A stretch of 52,822 bases of DNA from the NCBI GenBank assembly GCA_030695565.1, contig JAUYRZ010000040.1, forward strand, positions 1 through 52,822, written 5' to 3'. Origin of the DNA: Archangium sp. GTDB lineage: Bacteria; Myxococcota; Myxococcia; Myxococcales; Myxococcaceae. Numbering within the stretch: position 1 is the stretch's first letter; each line of letters begins with the position of its first letter. The translations under genes and the position numbers were made by a program. The notes beneath the pieces were generated by a model that had not been told where the DNA came from, did not search any database, and was given only the letters and a program-made list of their open reading frames with translations. This document shows positions 38,390 to 47,109 of the stretch, one piece after another.

Positions 38390-38575
38390 CCGGCGGACAG
38401 GAGCGCCATCACCCTCGGCAACCTCTGGTGGCTCGATGAACTGCAGCTGCTCTTCAGCGTGCCCGCGCTCGAGCTGGTCGTCGTCTCGACGGGCGGCAAC
38501 GACAACTCACCGAAGCGGTCGATCGGCTTTCAGCTCTTCGGTTCAGGTGTGCTGCGCGCGGTGACGGACCGCTGA
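38390..38575 (+). pseudogene. C-terminal remnant of a serine hydrolase (beta-lactamase family)
   Basis: In a plus-strand frame ending in TGA at 38573-38575 the sequence reads LGNLWWLDELQLLFSVPAL and then ELVVVSTGGNDNS. This closely resembles the C-terminal end of class C beta-lactamase-like serine hydrolases (an LWWL strand and then VVPxLDLVVVxTGG). No start, no SxxK or YxN motif and no further coding sequence is present upstream; the repeat copy at 38302 sits just before it. It is most simply a decayed gene end left after a deletion. The remaining 38270-38389 holds only the repeat and nothing else recognisable. Confidence 0.5.
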
Positions 38576-38580
38576 GCGAC

Positions 38581-40545
38581 TCACTGCGGTGGCGGGGTGC
38601 CAGGGTCTGCGCGAGCGATGCGAACCGTCAGACCACCGAGCACGAGCACGGCCAGCGCCAGCACCGCCCAGAAGATCCACCGGGTCACCCCACCGGTGCG
38701 CTCGACCCACGTGGACGCGATGAACGCCGGGTTTGTTTCCGCGCGCTCGGCTTCGTGCGGCGTGGTGCGGAGCTCGCGCAGCACCTCGCTCACCCGCTCC
38801 ACGTCATAGCGGGGCGCGCGCAGCGTCGGCACACCCCACACCGCCCGGTAATCCCCGGCCGCGAGCAACGCCGTGAGCTGCGGCACCTTCACCACCGCCT
38901 CGAGTGACAGGTTGTTCAGCGGCGCGTCGCCTCCGTCATCGAGGTCGAGCGTGTACGTTCCTTCGCCCCGCGCTTTGCCGTCGAGCCAGAGCACCAGCTC
39001 TGTGCGCACGCCCCGCTCATTCGGGTTCGACGTCAGCCACCCCGACCACACCTGCACCGGACGAAGCCCCTCGCCCGCGAACGAGAGCGTCGCGTTGCGC
39101 GAGAAGTACGGCACGCCCGCGGGTGGAAGGAGCGTCAACGACGCCACCCGCCCCCCCATCGAGAACGTCCACGCCGAGTGGCCTGTGAGCTCTGCCGACG
39201 CCGCCGTCAGCGCCACCGGCAGCGTCGCGGTGCTCTCGTGCAGCACATACGGCCACTGCAGGCCTTGCCCATCCACCAGGCGCAGATCTCGGAAGTCCGG
39301 AGCCATCGTCTGCGCGTGCGTCGCAGTGAAGGTCACACTCGAGACCTCCGTGCCGCTCACCCCTCGCACCCACGCCTGCAGCGGGAACGGGGCAACCTCC
39401 AGCGCCGCGCCCGCCTTGCGGAACTCAGCGAGCGGTGACGTGGGCACGTACTCCGGGTTCTTCTGGGGCTCGCCCAGCGGCGCCGGCGCGAGGTCGAAAG
39501 GCAGCCGCACCTCGTTGTCAGAGGTGTCGAAGTGCGCGCGGCGCGTGCGGTGTCCTCCGAAGAAGAGCGTCACCGGCTGAGAGGGGGGCGTGACGAAGAC
39601 CAGCTCGGGCTGCTCGATGACGAAGGCCAACTCGAGCTGCTCGAGCATCGGGCTGTCCTCGTCCTCGATGCGCACCTCGAGGTGCTCGTCGCTGATCGCC
39701 GCGAGCGGGAGTTCGAGCCGCTCCACCGGCGTCGAGCCCGCCTGGCGGAACACCCGGCCGCGGCCCAGTTCCCCGCTCGCGCTGCGCACCGTCACCTCGC
39801 GATTGAACCAGGGCGTCGTCGTCTTCACCGACAACCGCATCGGCACGATGCCGCGCGGCTTCTCGAGCTGCCACACCGTCGACGTTCCCTCGCGCTGCGG
39901 CGACGGCGTGATGGGCCACGCCAACGTCGTCTCAGGTGGGCCCCGCTCGGCAAACGTCGCCACCGCCGACGGCGTGATGAACCCGTCGTCCTGCCCGCTC
40001 AAGGTCACGCGCAGCCGCTGTGCGTCCTTCTCCAGCGCAGGGAGCCACACCACCATCCGTTCACCGGTGCCCGGAAGGCGGAACAGGGTCGTCTCGATGC
40101 GAGCCACCACCACGCCTTTCTCGGTGAGCGCCTCGATGACCGCACGGCGAACGAAGCGAGACACGTGACTGTTGAACTCGAGCCGGGGCGTGCGCGCGCG
40201 TTGAGACGGCAGCGCAAAGGTCGCGGTCTCCGCGAAGAGGTGGGGCGTGCCCGGGTCAGCCGCCGTCTCTTGACGGCTGGCGGAGACCTGAGTGAGCCAG
40301 ACCCGCTGCTCGGCCTCGAACGGCCGCTCCCGCTGCACCACGAAGGGCACCAGCTTCCCCGAGGCATCGAACAGCCGCACGTCGGCCAGATCACGATCGA
40401 CCTGGCTCAGCACCGCGTCGGGCAGGGGCAGGCGGGCCCACGCACCGACCCGGCCTTCCAGCCTGACGGCGGCCAGCTGGGGGAAGACCGTGCGCAGTTG
40501 TTCGGGCGACTGAGCGAGCAGCAGCAGCGTGACGAGCGGGGTCAT
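38581..40545 (-). CDS. DUF3999 family exported membrane protein
   Basis: About 654 residues beginning MTPLVTLLLLAQSPEQLRT: signal sequence, long beta-rich extracytoplasmic region, and a single C-terminal membrane helix (about 625-645) with a short cytoplasmic tail. WARLPLPDAVLSQVDRDL and ADVRLFDASGKLVPFVVQR match the opening of DUF3999 proteins, and LRDLRLVDGQGLQWPYV-like repeats recur later. Its ATG overlaps the stop of the DUF2339 gene by four bases. DUF3999 and DUF2339 genes commonly neighbour each other, so they are thought to act together at the membrane; no function is established. Confidence 0.8.
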   Translation of the reverse strand: MTPLVTLLLLAQSPEQLRTVFPQLAAVRLEGRVGAWARLPLPDAVLSQVDRDLADVRLFDASGKLVPFVVQRERPFEAEQRVWLTQVSASRQETAADPGTPHLFAETATFALPSQRARTPRLEFNSHVSRFVRRAVIEALTEKGVVVARIETTLFRLPGTGERMVVWLPALEKDAQRLRVTLSGQDDGFITPSAVATFAERGPPETTLAWPITPSPQREGTSTVWQLEKPRGIVPMRLSVKTTTPWFNREVTVRSASGELGRGRVFRQAGSTPVERLELPLAAISDEHLEVRIEDEDSPMLEQLELAFVIEQPELVFVTPPSQPVTLFFGGHRTRRAHFDTSDNEVRLPFDLAPAPLGEPQKNPEYVPTSPLAEFRKAGAALEVAPFPLQAWVRGVSGTEVSSVTFTATHAQTMAPDFRDLRLVDGQGLQWPYVLHESTATLPVALTAASAELTGHSAWTFSMGGRVASLTLLPPAGVPYFSRNATLSFAGEGLRPVQVWSGWLTSNPNERGVRTELVLWLDGKARGEGTYTLDLDDGGDAPLNNLSLEAVVKVPQLTALLAAGDYRAVWGVPTLRAPRYDVERVSEVLRELRTTPHEAERAETNPAFIASTWVERTGGVTRWIFWAVLALAVLVLGGLTVRIARADPGTPPPQ

Positions 40546-43514
40546 TTCGAGTCCTTCTCGACGACGTCGGCGCGCTTGAAGACGAAGCGCTGGTACGCCA
40601 GAGAGATGATGATCAACGAGACCGCGAGGCCCATCAGCGAGGCCACCCGGTAGAGGTCCTTGAGCTGGCCCAGGTCGGAGAGGAAGACCTTGCCGATGCT
40701 CGCCAGCAGGAAGACGAGGCTCATCCAGCGCAACGCGCGCGACTTGCGCCACATGCCGACCGCCAGCAACGCCACCGCGTAGAGCACCCAGCTCAACGAC
40801 AGCGCCACGTCACGCGCGGGCAACCGGTCGAAGGTCACCGTCACCGTCGACGACTGCGAGAAGAAGTCGAACACGCTCAAGGTGACCCACGCGAACACCA
40901 CCAGCGCCGCGCCGATGGCCGACGTCGAAGCGCCCCAGGGAATCTTCCCCGCGTAGAGCCCGGTCTCCCAGCCGCGCGCACGCTGCACTTCGTGTTCGGT
41001 GAGCAACCACGTCGCCGCCATCAGGCACGCCGCGGGGATGAGGTACGTGTACGTCAGCCAGTTGAAGAAGATGACGCCGCTGCGCTGGTGGTACTCGAGC
41101 ACCCAGGGGTTGAAGAGCAGGCGCACGCTGACCAGCGTGAGCAGGGTCAGGGCCAACCACTTGAGCCCGCGCGAGTCGAAGCGCTTCCACAGCCCGAGGT
41201 AGCCCACCGCCATCAGCGCCCACGAGAGGGTGACCCACTGGTTCTCCAGCTGCAGCGGCACGGCGATCGCGATCAGCGTGCACGCGGCGGCCAGCAGCCA
41301 CATCACGCCGCGGCTGCCCAGCGAGCGTGCTGAACGTTGAGCCAGCAAGGCCGAACCGAGGGCGATGACCGCCAGGCCCACCGCCAACGCACCCTGCATT
41401 TCGCGGCCGAACGCCTCCCGCCAGAAGAGAAGCATTCCGGGGAAGGCGGCAGGGAGAGCCGTCGCCAACGCCACCGGGCCCCAGGGCCGCTCGTGGAACT
41501 TCTGCCCCGCGAAGAACAGGAGCGCGTGCAGCACCAGCGCCACGCACGTCGCCACCAGGAAGAGCTGCGTCCACGGCATCAGCTCGCCTTCGCCCGAGCG
41601 AAGTGGCTCCACCAACCGCAGTCCGAAGAGCAGGACCGTCGTGAACGCCGCGGCTCGCAGCGTGCCGCGAATCGAGGCCGCGACTCCCAGCGCGGTGATC
41701 AACCCGAGCGCCACCAGCACCTGCATCGGCTGCGTCGGCAGCTCGGTCACCGAGAGGATCGCGATGCTCAGCGTCGCGATGACGAACGCCACCAGCACCC
41801 GCTCGACCCTCGCGAAGAAGGTGGCACCGAGCAGGGCGAGACCGAGCACGAGGGACGAGCCCAGCGTCAGCACCGGGTCTGCGTTCACGCTCGCGTCCAC
41901 GAAGGTGCTTCGGGTCGCGAGGTTCAGGTAGTCGACCGCGAAGGCCAGGGCAGGTGCGAGGCCGACGACGAGTTGCCAGCCTGGCGCCGTGTCTTTGCGG
42001 CCCATCGCGACGAACAGCAGCGTGATGACTCCGAAGCCGATGGAGAAGGTGAGGTGCGATTCGTCGTGCACGCTTCGGACGGCGGCCAGCAGCAGCACGC
42101 CCATGATGCCGGCCAGCAGCCAACGCCCCGCAGTCAGCGCGGTGGTGCGACGGGCTTCGGCTTGTCGCGGCCACTCGACGTTCAGCACGCCCACGGCAGC
42201 GAGCGCGAGGTTGACCAGCAGGAAGGTGACCGAGGTCAGCTCCGTCGCCGCCCGGTTCGAGGCCGCGAGCCCCAACACCAGCAACACCGCCGCCACGGCG
42301 GTCGAGAGCAGCGCTTCTTCTCCCTCCTTTGCCTTGCGGTGAATGAAGCCCGCGCCGACGAGGAGGATCGCGAGGAAGCCTGCGGTCGGTGCCAGGGGGA
42401 CTGCCAGCGAGTTGCTCGCTCCGAAGTAGACCAGCACCACCGTCGGCGTCAGCAACGCGAACCCTTGCAGCAGCCGCGAGGCCGGCGTCGGGGCGTCGTC
42501 GTCATCGGTGAAGCGACTGGAGAAGACGCCGAAGAGCACCGCGAAGACCGCCATCACCACGAAGGCGATCCACACCTGCTGCGGCTCCATCTTCGTGAAG
42601 ACCCAGCCGAACTCCATGAGCAGCGTGCCGCCCAACGCGAGGGCCGCGATGCTCTTCCACTTCTTGAGGTAGGCGATCCCCAACAGCGCGACGTCGAGGA
42701 GGAAGACGTAGGTGAAGAGTGGGCCGGGTGCGTTCTGGCCCGTCGAGAGCAGGAGCGGGGTGGCAAAGCCTCCGACCAGCCCGAGGTAGGCCGCGATGCG
42801 ATTGTCTTGTTTGACGGCGAACACCACGGCGACTGCGGTGATCAACACCATCAGCAGGAAGGCGACGGGAAGCGGGATGAGATCGTAGAGCGCCTTGGAC
42901 GCCCACGTCGCTGCGTAGAGCACCACGATGCCGCCGCCCCCGAGCGCCTGGCCGGTGACTTCGTAGCGGGCACGGAGCTTTTGTGAGGCCACCAGCGCGG
43001 AGAGGCCGGTCAGCACAGCTCCGATGACTCGAATGGTCGGGGAGAGCCACCCCTGTGCGATGGAGTATTTGAAGAGGTAGAGGCCCGCCATCGCGAACAC
43101 GATGCCGCCGAGGACTGCGGCGCCGCGGACTCCGATCCACTTCTCCCACTCGACGGGTGCGGCCGCTGGTGCAGCGGGCGGCTGCGGTTCTGCTTCGCGC
43201 TCTTCCCCACGAGGCGCCGACGACACTGGCTCCGGCAGTGGCACTGGCTCCGGCAGTGGCACCGGCACCGGCTCGGGCAGCGATGCGGGCGCCACGTGCG
43301 CTTGCAGCTCTTCTCGTGGGGCCTCGATGACCTGTGGGGGCGTGGCCCGCATCGTCTGCAGCTGACGCTGCAGCACCTCGAGCCGCAGCATCGTCATGTC
43401 GGAGCGCTTGATCGCCTCCTCCGCGCGACCCCGCGCCATCCACGCGATGACGACCGACGCGATGACAGGGACCGCCGTGCAGCAGAGTCCGAAACCGAAG
43501 ACCGCTTCGTCCAT
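40542..43514 (-). CDS. DUF2339 polytopic membrane protein
   Basis: The 990-residue product starts MDEAVFGFGLCCTAVPVIAS with an N-terminal membrane helix, a coiled stretch and a Pro/Glu linker, then over twenty hydrophobic helices to the end. EWEKWIGVRGAAVLGGIVF and QALGGGGIVVLYAATWAS are the DUF2339 signatures. Family members are about 700-1100 residues; the role is unknown but is suspected to concern the cell envelope. The linker carries an 18-base tandem repeat coding for PEPVPL units. An upstream in-frame extension to 43613 is Arg-rich and rejected. Confidence 0.85.
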   Translation of the reverse strand: MDEAVFGFGLCCTAVPVIASVVIAWMARGRAEEAIKRSDMTMLRLEVLQRQLQTMRATPPQVIEAPREELQAHVAPASLPEPVPVPLPEPVPLPEPVSSAPRGEEREAEPQPPAAPAAAPVEWEKWIGVRGAAVLGGIVFAMAGLYLFKYSIAQGWLSPTIRVIGAVLTGLSALVASQKLRARYEVTGQALGGGGIVVLYAATWASKALYDLIPLPVAFLLMVLITAVAVVFAVKQDNRIAAYLGLVGGFATPLLLSTGQNAPGPLFTYVFLLDVALLGIAYLKKWKSIAALALGGTLLMEFGWVFTKMEPQQVWIAFVVMAVFAVLFGVFSSRFTDDDDAPTPASRLLQGFALLTPTVVLVYFGASNSLAVPLAPTAGFLAILLVGAGFIHRKAKEGEEALLSTAVAAVLLVLGLAASNRAATELTSVTFLLVNLALAAVGVLNVEWPRQAEARRTTALTAGRWLLAGIMGVLLLAAVRSVHDESHLTFSIGFGVITLLFVAMGRKDTAPGWQLVVGLAPALAFAVDYLNLATRSTFVDASVNADPVLTLGSSLVLGLALLGATFFARVERVLVAFVIATLSIAILSVTELPTQPMQVLVALGLITALGVAASIRGTLRAAAFTTVLLFGLRLVEPLRSGEGELMPWTQLFLVATCVALVLHALLFFAGQKFHERPWGPVALATALPAAFPGMLLFWREAFGREMQGALAVGLAVIALGSALLAQRSARSLGSRGVMWLLAAACTLIAIAVPLQLENQWVTLSWALMAVGYLGLWKRFDSRGLKWLALTLLTLVSVRLLFNPWVLEYHQRSGVIFFNWLTYTYLIPAACLMAATWLLTEHEVQRARGWETGLYAGKIPWGASTSAIGAALVVFAWVTLSVFDFFSQSSTVTVTFDRLPARDVALSLSWVLYAVALLAVGMWRKSRALRWMSLVFLLASIGKVFLSDLGQLKDLYRVASLMGLAVSLIIISLAYQRFVFKRADVVEKDSK
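43225..43260. repeat. Two perfect 18-base tandem repeats inside the DUF2339 gene
   Basis: ACTGGCTCCGGCAGTGGC occurs at 43225-43242 and again at 43243-43260, followed by a diverged third unit. Because the unit is a multiple of three, copy changes alter only the number of Pro-Glu-Pro-Val units in the linker. Confidence 0.8.
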
Positions 43515-43625
43515 GGAGCCTGGCCTAACACCGCTCGCGTCAGCTCCTTCCTTCAGACTGCGGTTGCGCACGTTGCTGCGCAGCGACGTGCAGTCGTTTC
43601 GGCGCTCGAGCACGGACCGCTGAAG

Positions 43626-43757
43626 TCACTCGGCGTCTTTCTCGCCATCGAAGTCGCCGGCCGCGCCTGACTTCTTGAACATGAAGCGCTTCGCCTCGGG
43701 AGGAAAGCCGACCACCGAAGCCACCTTCTCGGAGTCGGGGTAGTCCACGAGGTCCAT
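43626..43757 (-). CDS. Short hypothetical protein or gene remnant
   Basis: This 43-codon frame reads MDLVDYPDSEKVASVVGFPP and then a basic FMFKKS and an acidic end GDFDGEKDAE. The composition is protein-like, unlike the other frames here. The frame stays open upstream (ARPRASKG) with no start, so it may be the end of a decayed gene. No family was recognised. Confidence 0.3.
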   Translation of the reverse strand: MDLVDYPDSEKVASVVGFPPEAKRFMFKKSGAAGDFDGEKDAE

Positions 43758-43777
43758 GCCCTTGGAAGCGCGCGGCC

Positions 43778-43969
43778 GTGCCAGTGGCAGAGCGCCGCGC
43801 CTTCCTCGAACGATTCAGCGAAGCGCTCCCTCTCGCTGTGCAGCCTCGCTTCGTCGCCATGGCAGAGCTGGAGGTCGAGGCGCTCAGCGAGAGCACCTTC
43901 GCTCGGTATGGCCTGCGGCCCTCGGAGTTCGAGACCTGGCTCGCCTCACAACCCGCGCCCGGATCGTGA
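43778..43969 (+). CDS. Short hypothetical protein
   Basis: A GTG opens 63 codons reading MPVAERRAFLERFSEALP, then a hydrophobic/acidic helix and FARYGLRPSEFETWLASQ. The sequence looks like a genuine helical domain and could be the surviving end of a larger protein. No ribosome-binding site or family is evident. It converges with the copper-site lipoprotein gene. Confidence 0.35.
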   Translation: MPVAERRAFLERFSEALPLAVQPRFVAMAELEVEALSESTFARYGLRPSEFETWLASQPAPGS

Positions 43970-43975
43970 CGCAGT

Positions 43976-45007
43976 TCAAGGAACGCGAATCGAGCCCTGC
44001 TCGAAGGCCGGGTGATCCGCGCAGCGATAGCCGTAGGTGCCGAAGTCGGAGAAGCGCACCGTCTTCGTGATGCCCGTCGTGGTGGTCATCTGGCGATTGC
44101 TGGGGCCGCACGTCTGCTGCAGCCGGTGGAGCGTGAACGTGCCCGAGAACGTGACGTCCTGGCTGGTGGTCACCCGCATACACCTGGGTGAATAGCCGCT
44201 GCTGCCGAAGGTGACGGTGCGGCTGGCGCCAGCAGCGGTGCGGTCGTCGTAGACCGTGCAGTTCGCCGGGAAACCCGTGCACGGAGGCGGCGCGCAGACG
44301 TGACTCGAATTGCACACCCAGGGCAGACCACCCGCAGTGCACTCGGCATCTTCACAGCAGCCCGCGGTGGGAACGCAGGTGTCGGGGCACGCGCGCTGGC
44401 CGGAGGGGCAGTCGATGGCCAACGTCTCCAGACCGGCATCGAGGCCCGTCGAGGTGACCTGCAACGTGGGCGCGCCCGGTACGGAGTCCTGCACGTGCAG
44501 CTCGAGCTCGCTGCGGCCCGAGCTGATCACCCAGTTGAGCGGCATGTTGGAGCAGGTGTTCTCGCTGTAGAGCGTCATCGTCGCGGAGGATGGCGTGAAG
44601 GAGAGCGGCACATCGGCGGTCGCGATGACCGGCGCTCCGCAGCGATCCTGCATCTGAACCTTCAAGGCAGGTGAGCAGACGTCTCTGAGGATCTGCGCCG
44701 GGGGAATGATGACGAGCTGCGCTGCGCCACCGCAGCCGGCATCGACACCCGCGTCTTCTCCCGCATCTGGCGTGCCCGCGTCGGGCTCCACCACGCCCGC
44801 GTCGGGAGGGCCCGCGTCCGGGGCGCCCGCATCGACCTCGACTCCGCCACCACCTCCTCCGCCGCCGCCCGTCGAACCGCTGTCCACACTGCCGCCCCCG
44901 CTGCCCGCGTCGCAGTACCCACCCGCGCAGTACGCACGATCGAGGTCGAAGCACGCTGAGAGAGCCGACACCGCCAACGACAGAACCAGGATCCGGGAGG
45001 GCTTCAT
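43976..45007 (-). CDS. Lipoprotein with cupredoxin (stellacyanin-like) C-terminal domain
   Basis: The 343-residue protein begins MKPSRILVLSLAVSALSAC with lipobox Cys19, then a low-complexity Gly and Asp-Ala-Gly linker, a beta domain with disulfide-prone Cys residues, and a Cys-rich strip (CPSGQRACPDTCVPTAGCC). The last 100 residues look like a cupredoxin: SPRCMRVTTSQDVTFSG, His in FTLHRL, and YGYRCADHPAFEQGSI. Cys and His in CADH would bind type 1 copper, and the residue five after that His is Gln, the axial ligand of stellacyanins, rather than Met. It is probably an outer-membrane electron carrier or copper protein. The copper assignment is inference from ligand spacing. Confidence 0.75.
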   Translation of the reverse strand: MKPSRILVLSLAVSALSACFDLDRAYCAGGYCDAGSGGGSVDSGSTGGGGGGGGGVEVDAGAPDAGPPDAGVVEPDAGTPDAGEDAGVDAGCGGAAQLVIIPPAQILRDVCSPALKVQMQDRCGAPVIATADVPLSFTPSSATMTLYSENTCSNMPLNWVISSGRSELELHVQDSVPGAPTLQVTSTGLDAGLETLAIDCPSGQRACPDTCVPTAGCCEDAECTAGGLPWVCNSSHVCAPPPCTGFPANCTVYDDRTAAGASRTVTFGSSGYSPRCMRVTTSQDVTFSGTFTLHRLQQTCGPSNRQMTTTTGITKTVRFSDFGTYGYRCADHPAFEQGSIRVP

Positions 45008-45108
45008 CTGTGGGGGTTCATAGTACGGCTCATCGCACCAGCTTCCACGCGAAGGAGCGCGAACGTTTCGCCAGCGCGCCCCCCAGCTGGCTCGAGCAAC
45101 GGGCTGCT

Positions 45109-47109
45109 CTACTTCCGCTTCGCCGGCTTCTTCTTCGGCGCCGGAGCCCGCGTCGCCTTCGGTACGGGCTTCAAGTCGACCGACAGCGACACATTCTCCG
45201 AGAGCACCACTTCACGCGTCTCCTCGAGATAGTCGGTGAGCACCAGCGACAGTGAAGCTGCTTCACCCCTCGGCAGCTCGACGTGCAGCGGCGTGACACC
45301 CAGCACCTCGGCACCCCGCTTCACCTGCGCACCCACGGGCGTCGACTTCACATCGAGCCACACCGTCTTCGGCACCGGCGCGGGCGGCTCGATCACCTTC
45401 ACGGGCACCGGCGTGGGCGTCACCTCAGCCGGCGGCGGGCTCACGAACGTCCACGCGACGGCTGCCGCGAGCAACAGCACCACCACCACCGCGGCGATCA
45501 ACGGCAGCCGCGACGGTCGCACCGCCGCGGCCAGCGCCGCTTCGTCGATCTCCACCACCGGCGCAGGTGCACCGGTGAACGGCTGCAACGCATCCGCGAG
45601 CGCGGCGGCGCTGGGGAAACGGTCGGCTGGATCCTTCTCCAGGCACCGCATCACCACCGCGCCCAGCCCCGAAGGAATGCGCTCACCACCCGGCGTCACG
45701 TTCGGCAGCGGCGGCGGCGGGCTCTGGGTGATCTCGATGACCAGCTTCCCGAAGTTGTCCGCGATGAACGGCTGCCGGCCCGTGAGCAGCTCGTAGATCA
45801 CCAGCCCCACCGCGTAGACGTCGACGCGCGCGTCGGCGAGGCCACCCATCGCCTGCTCCGGCGCCATGTACTCGGGCGTGCCGACCACCACGCCCGCCTT
45901 GGTGCCCACCAGCTTCAAATCACCGATCGGCCTGAGCAACTTCGCGACCCCGAAGTCGAGCACCTTCACGAAGTCGGGCTCACCATGGCGCGTGATGAGG
46001 AAGATGTTCTCTGGCTTCACGTCGCGGTGCACCACGCCGACTTCATGCGCCGCGTGGAGCGCACGCGCGACCTGCTGCCCCAGGTTGACCGTGCGCCTGA
46101 TGGCGAACGGCCCGTGGTTGATGGCCTCGGCGAGCGCGAACCCCTCGAGCACCTCCATCACGCAGTACACGCAGCGCCGGCCGTCGGGCAGCGGCTCGTC
46201 ACCGAAGTGCGTGACGCCGACGATGTGCTGGTTCTCGATGGCGTTGACCGCCTGCACCTCCTGCACGAAACGATGCACGAACTCGGGCTCGAGCAGGTGT
46301 TCCTGCTTGAGCACCTTGAGCGCTGCCTTCTCACCGGTGCGCGTGTCGGTGGCCAGATAGACCTTCGCCATCGCGCCTTCGCCGAGCACCTTCTCGATCT
46401 TCCACGCGGAGAGTGTCTGCCCCTCGAGCTGAGGCTCCATCACCTCGACCTCGACCACCAAATGGTTGCCGGAGACCGTGCGCGCCTGGGCCCGCGCCCG
46501 CAGTGACTCCAGCGTCTGGCTCAAGGTAGCGGCCGAGACCCGATCCGCGATGGACCGCTGCAACGCCGTCTCGAAGGGGCTGGCGTCTTTCGAGCCCGAG
46601 CCCGCGGCGAGCAACACCTGCGCGAGAGACCGCACGTCACTTTCCGCGCTCGCATCGCGGGGAGCGAGCCCCACCAACGACGCGTCGAGCACCGCCGGCG
46701 AACCGGGGAAGAGATCGGCCGGGCTCACCTGCCCCAGGGACAGCCCCGCGGCGTGCAAGGTGGCCAGCGCATCGGCGACCTCCACGCCCAACGAGACGAG
46801 CGACTCCACCGGCTGACGCGCGCTGCGATGCAGGGTGGTCCACGGCACCAACGAGAGCACCGCGGCCGGTCGGCCATCGTCGAGCACCACCCCACCGCGA
46901 ATCATGCGCAACGAAGGGTGGCTCAGCTGGGCGAGCGCCTCGAGGCCATCGAGAAAGCGGGCCTTGTCGACCACGAGGCCGTCTTTGACCACCCGAAGCT
47001 CGACCTCGACGCCATCCACCTTGCCCCGTCGACGCTCAGAGCGGGGATCACCCGAGAGCAGTTCCCCCACCTCGATTGCGCGCTTCGTCACGGCGGTGGG
47101 GCTACTCAC
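45109..47109 (-). CDS. Tandem pseudokinase-Ser/Thr kinase with PEGA domain
   Basis: The 666-residue protein has two kinase-like regions. Residues about 30-205 have kinase-like helices (LEALAQLSHPSLRMI, VADALATLHAAGLSLGQVSP) but neither HRD nor DFG, so this is a pseudokinase. Residues 236-511 are a complete Hanks kinase: GEGAMAKV 243-250, Lys265, HRDVKPEN 361-368, DFG 385-387, APEQ 416-419. A membrane helix at 536-555 is followed by a PEGA domain (WLDVKSTPVGAQVKRG, GVTPLHVELPRGE) and a Lys-rich tail, presumably outside the cytoplasm. Its start overlaps the end of hrcA by eight bases, so the two are co-expressed. Confidence 0.88.
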   Translation of the reverse strand: MSSPTAVTKRAIEVGELLSGDPRSERRRGKVDGVEVELRVVKDGLVVDKARFLDGLEALAQLSHPSLRMIRGGVVLDDGRPAAVLSLVPWTTLHRSARQPVESLVSLGVEVADALATLHAAGLSLGQVSPADLFPGSPAVLDASLVGLAPRDASAESDVRSLAQVLLAAGSGSKDASPFETALQRSIADRVSAATLSQTLESLRARAQARTVSGNHLVVEVEVMEPQLEGQTLSAWKIEKVLGEGAMAKVYLATDTRTGEKAALKVLKQEHLLEPEFVHRFVQEVQAVNAIENQHIVGVTHFGDEPLPDGRRCVYCVMEVLEGFALAEAINHGPFAIRRTVNLGQQVARALHAAHEVGVVHRDVKPENIFLITRHGEPDFVKVLDFGVAKLLRPIGDLKLVGTKAGVVVGTPEYMAPEQAMGGLADARVDVYAVGLVIYELLTGRQPFIADNFGKLVIEITQSPPPPLPNVTPGGERIPSGLGAVVMRCLEKDPADRFPSAAALADALQPFTGAPAPVVEIDEAALAAAVRPSRLPLIAAVVVVLLLAAAVAWTFVSPPPAEVTPTPVPVKVIEPPAPVPKTVWLDVKSTPVGAQVKRGAEVLGVTPLHVELPRGEAASLSLVLTDYLEETREVVLSENVSLSVDLKPVPKATRAPAPKKKPAKRK

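Noticed and set aside
43209-43290. Direct repeats suggestive of a CRISPR or regulatory array
   Set aside because: They are in-frame codon repeats for a Pro-Glu linker within the DUF2339 gene, with no spacers.
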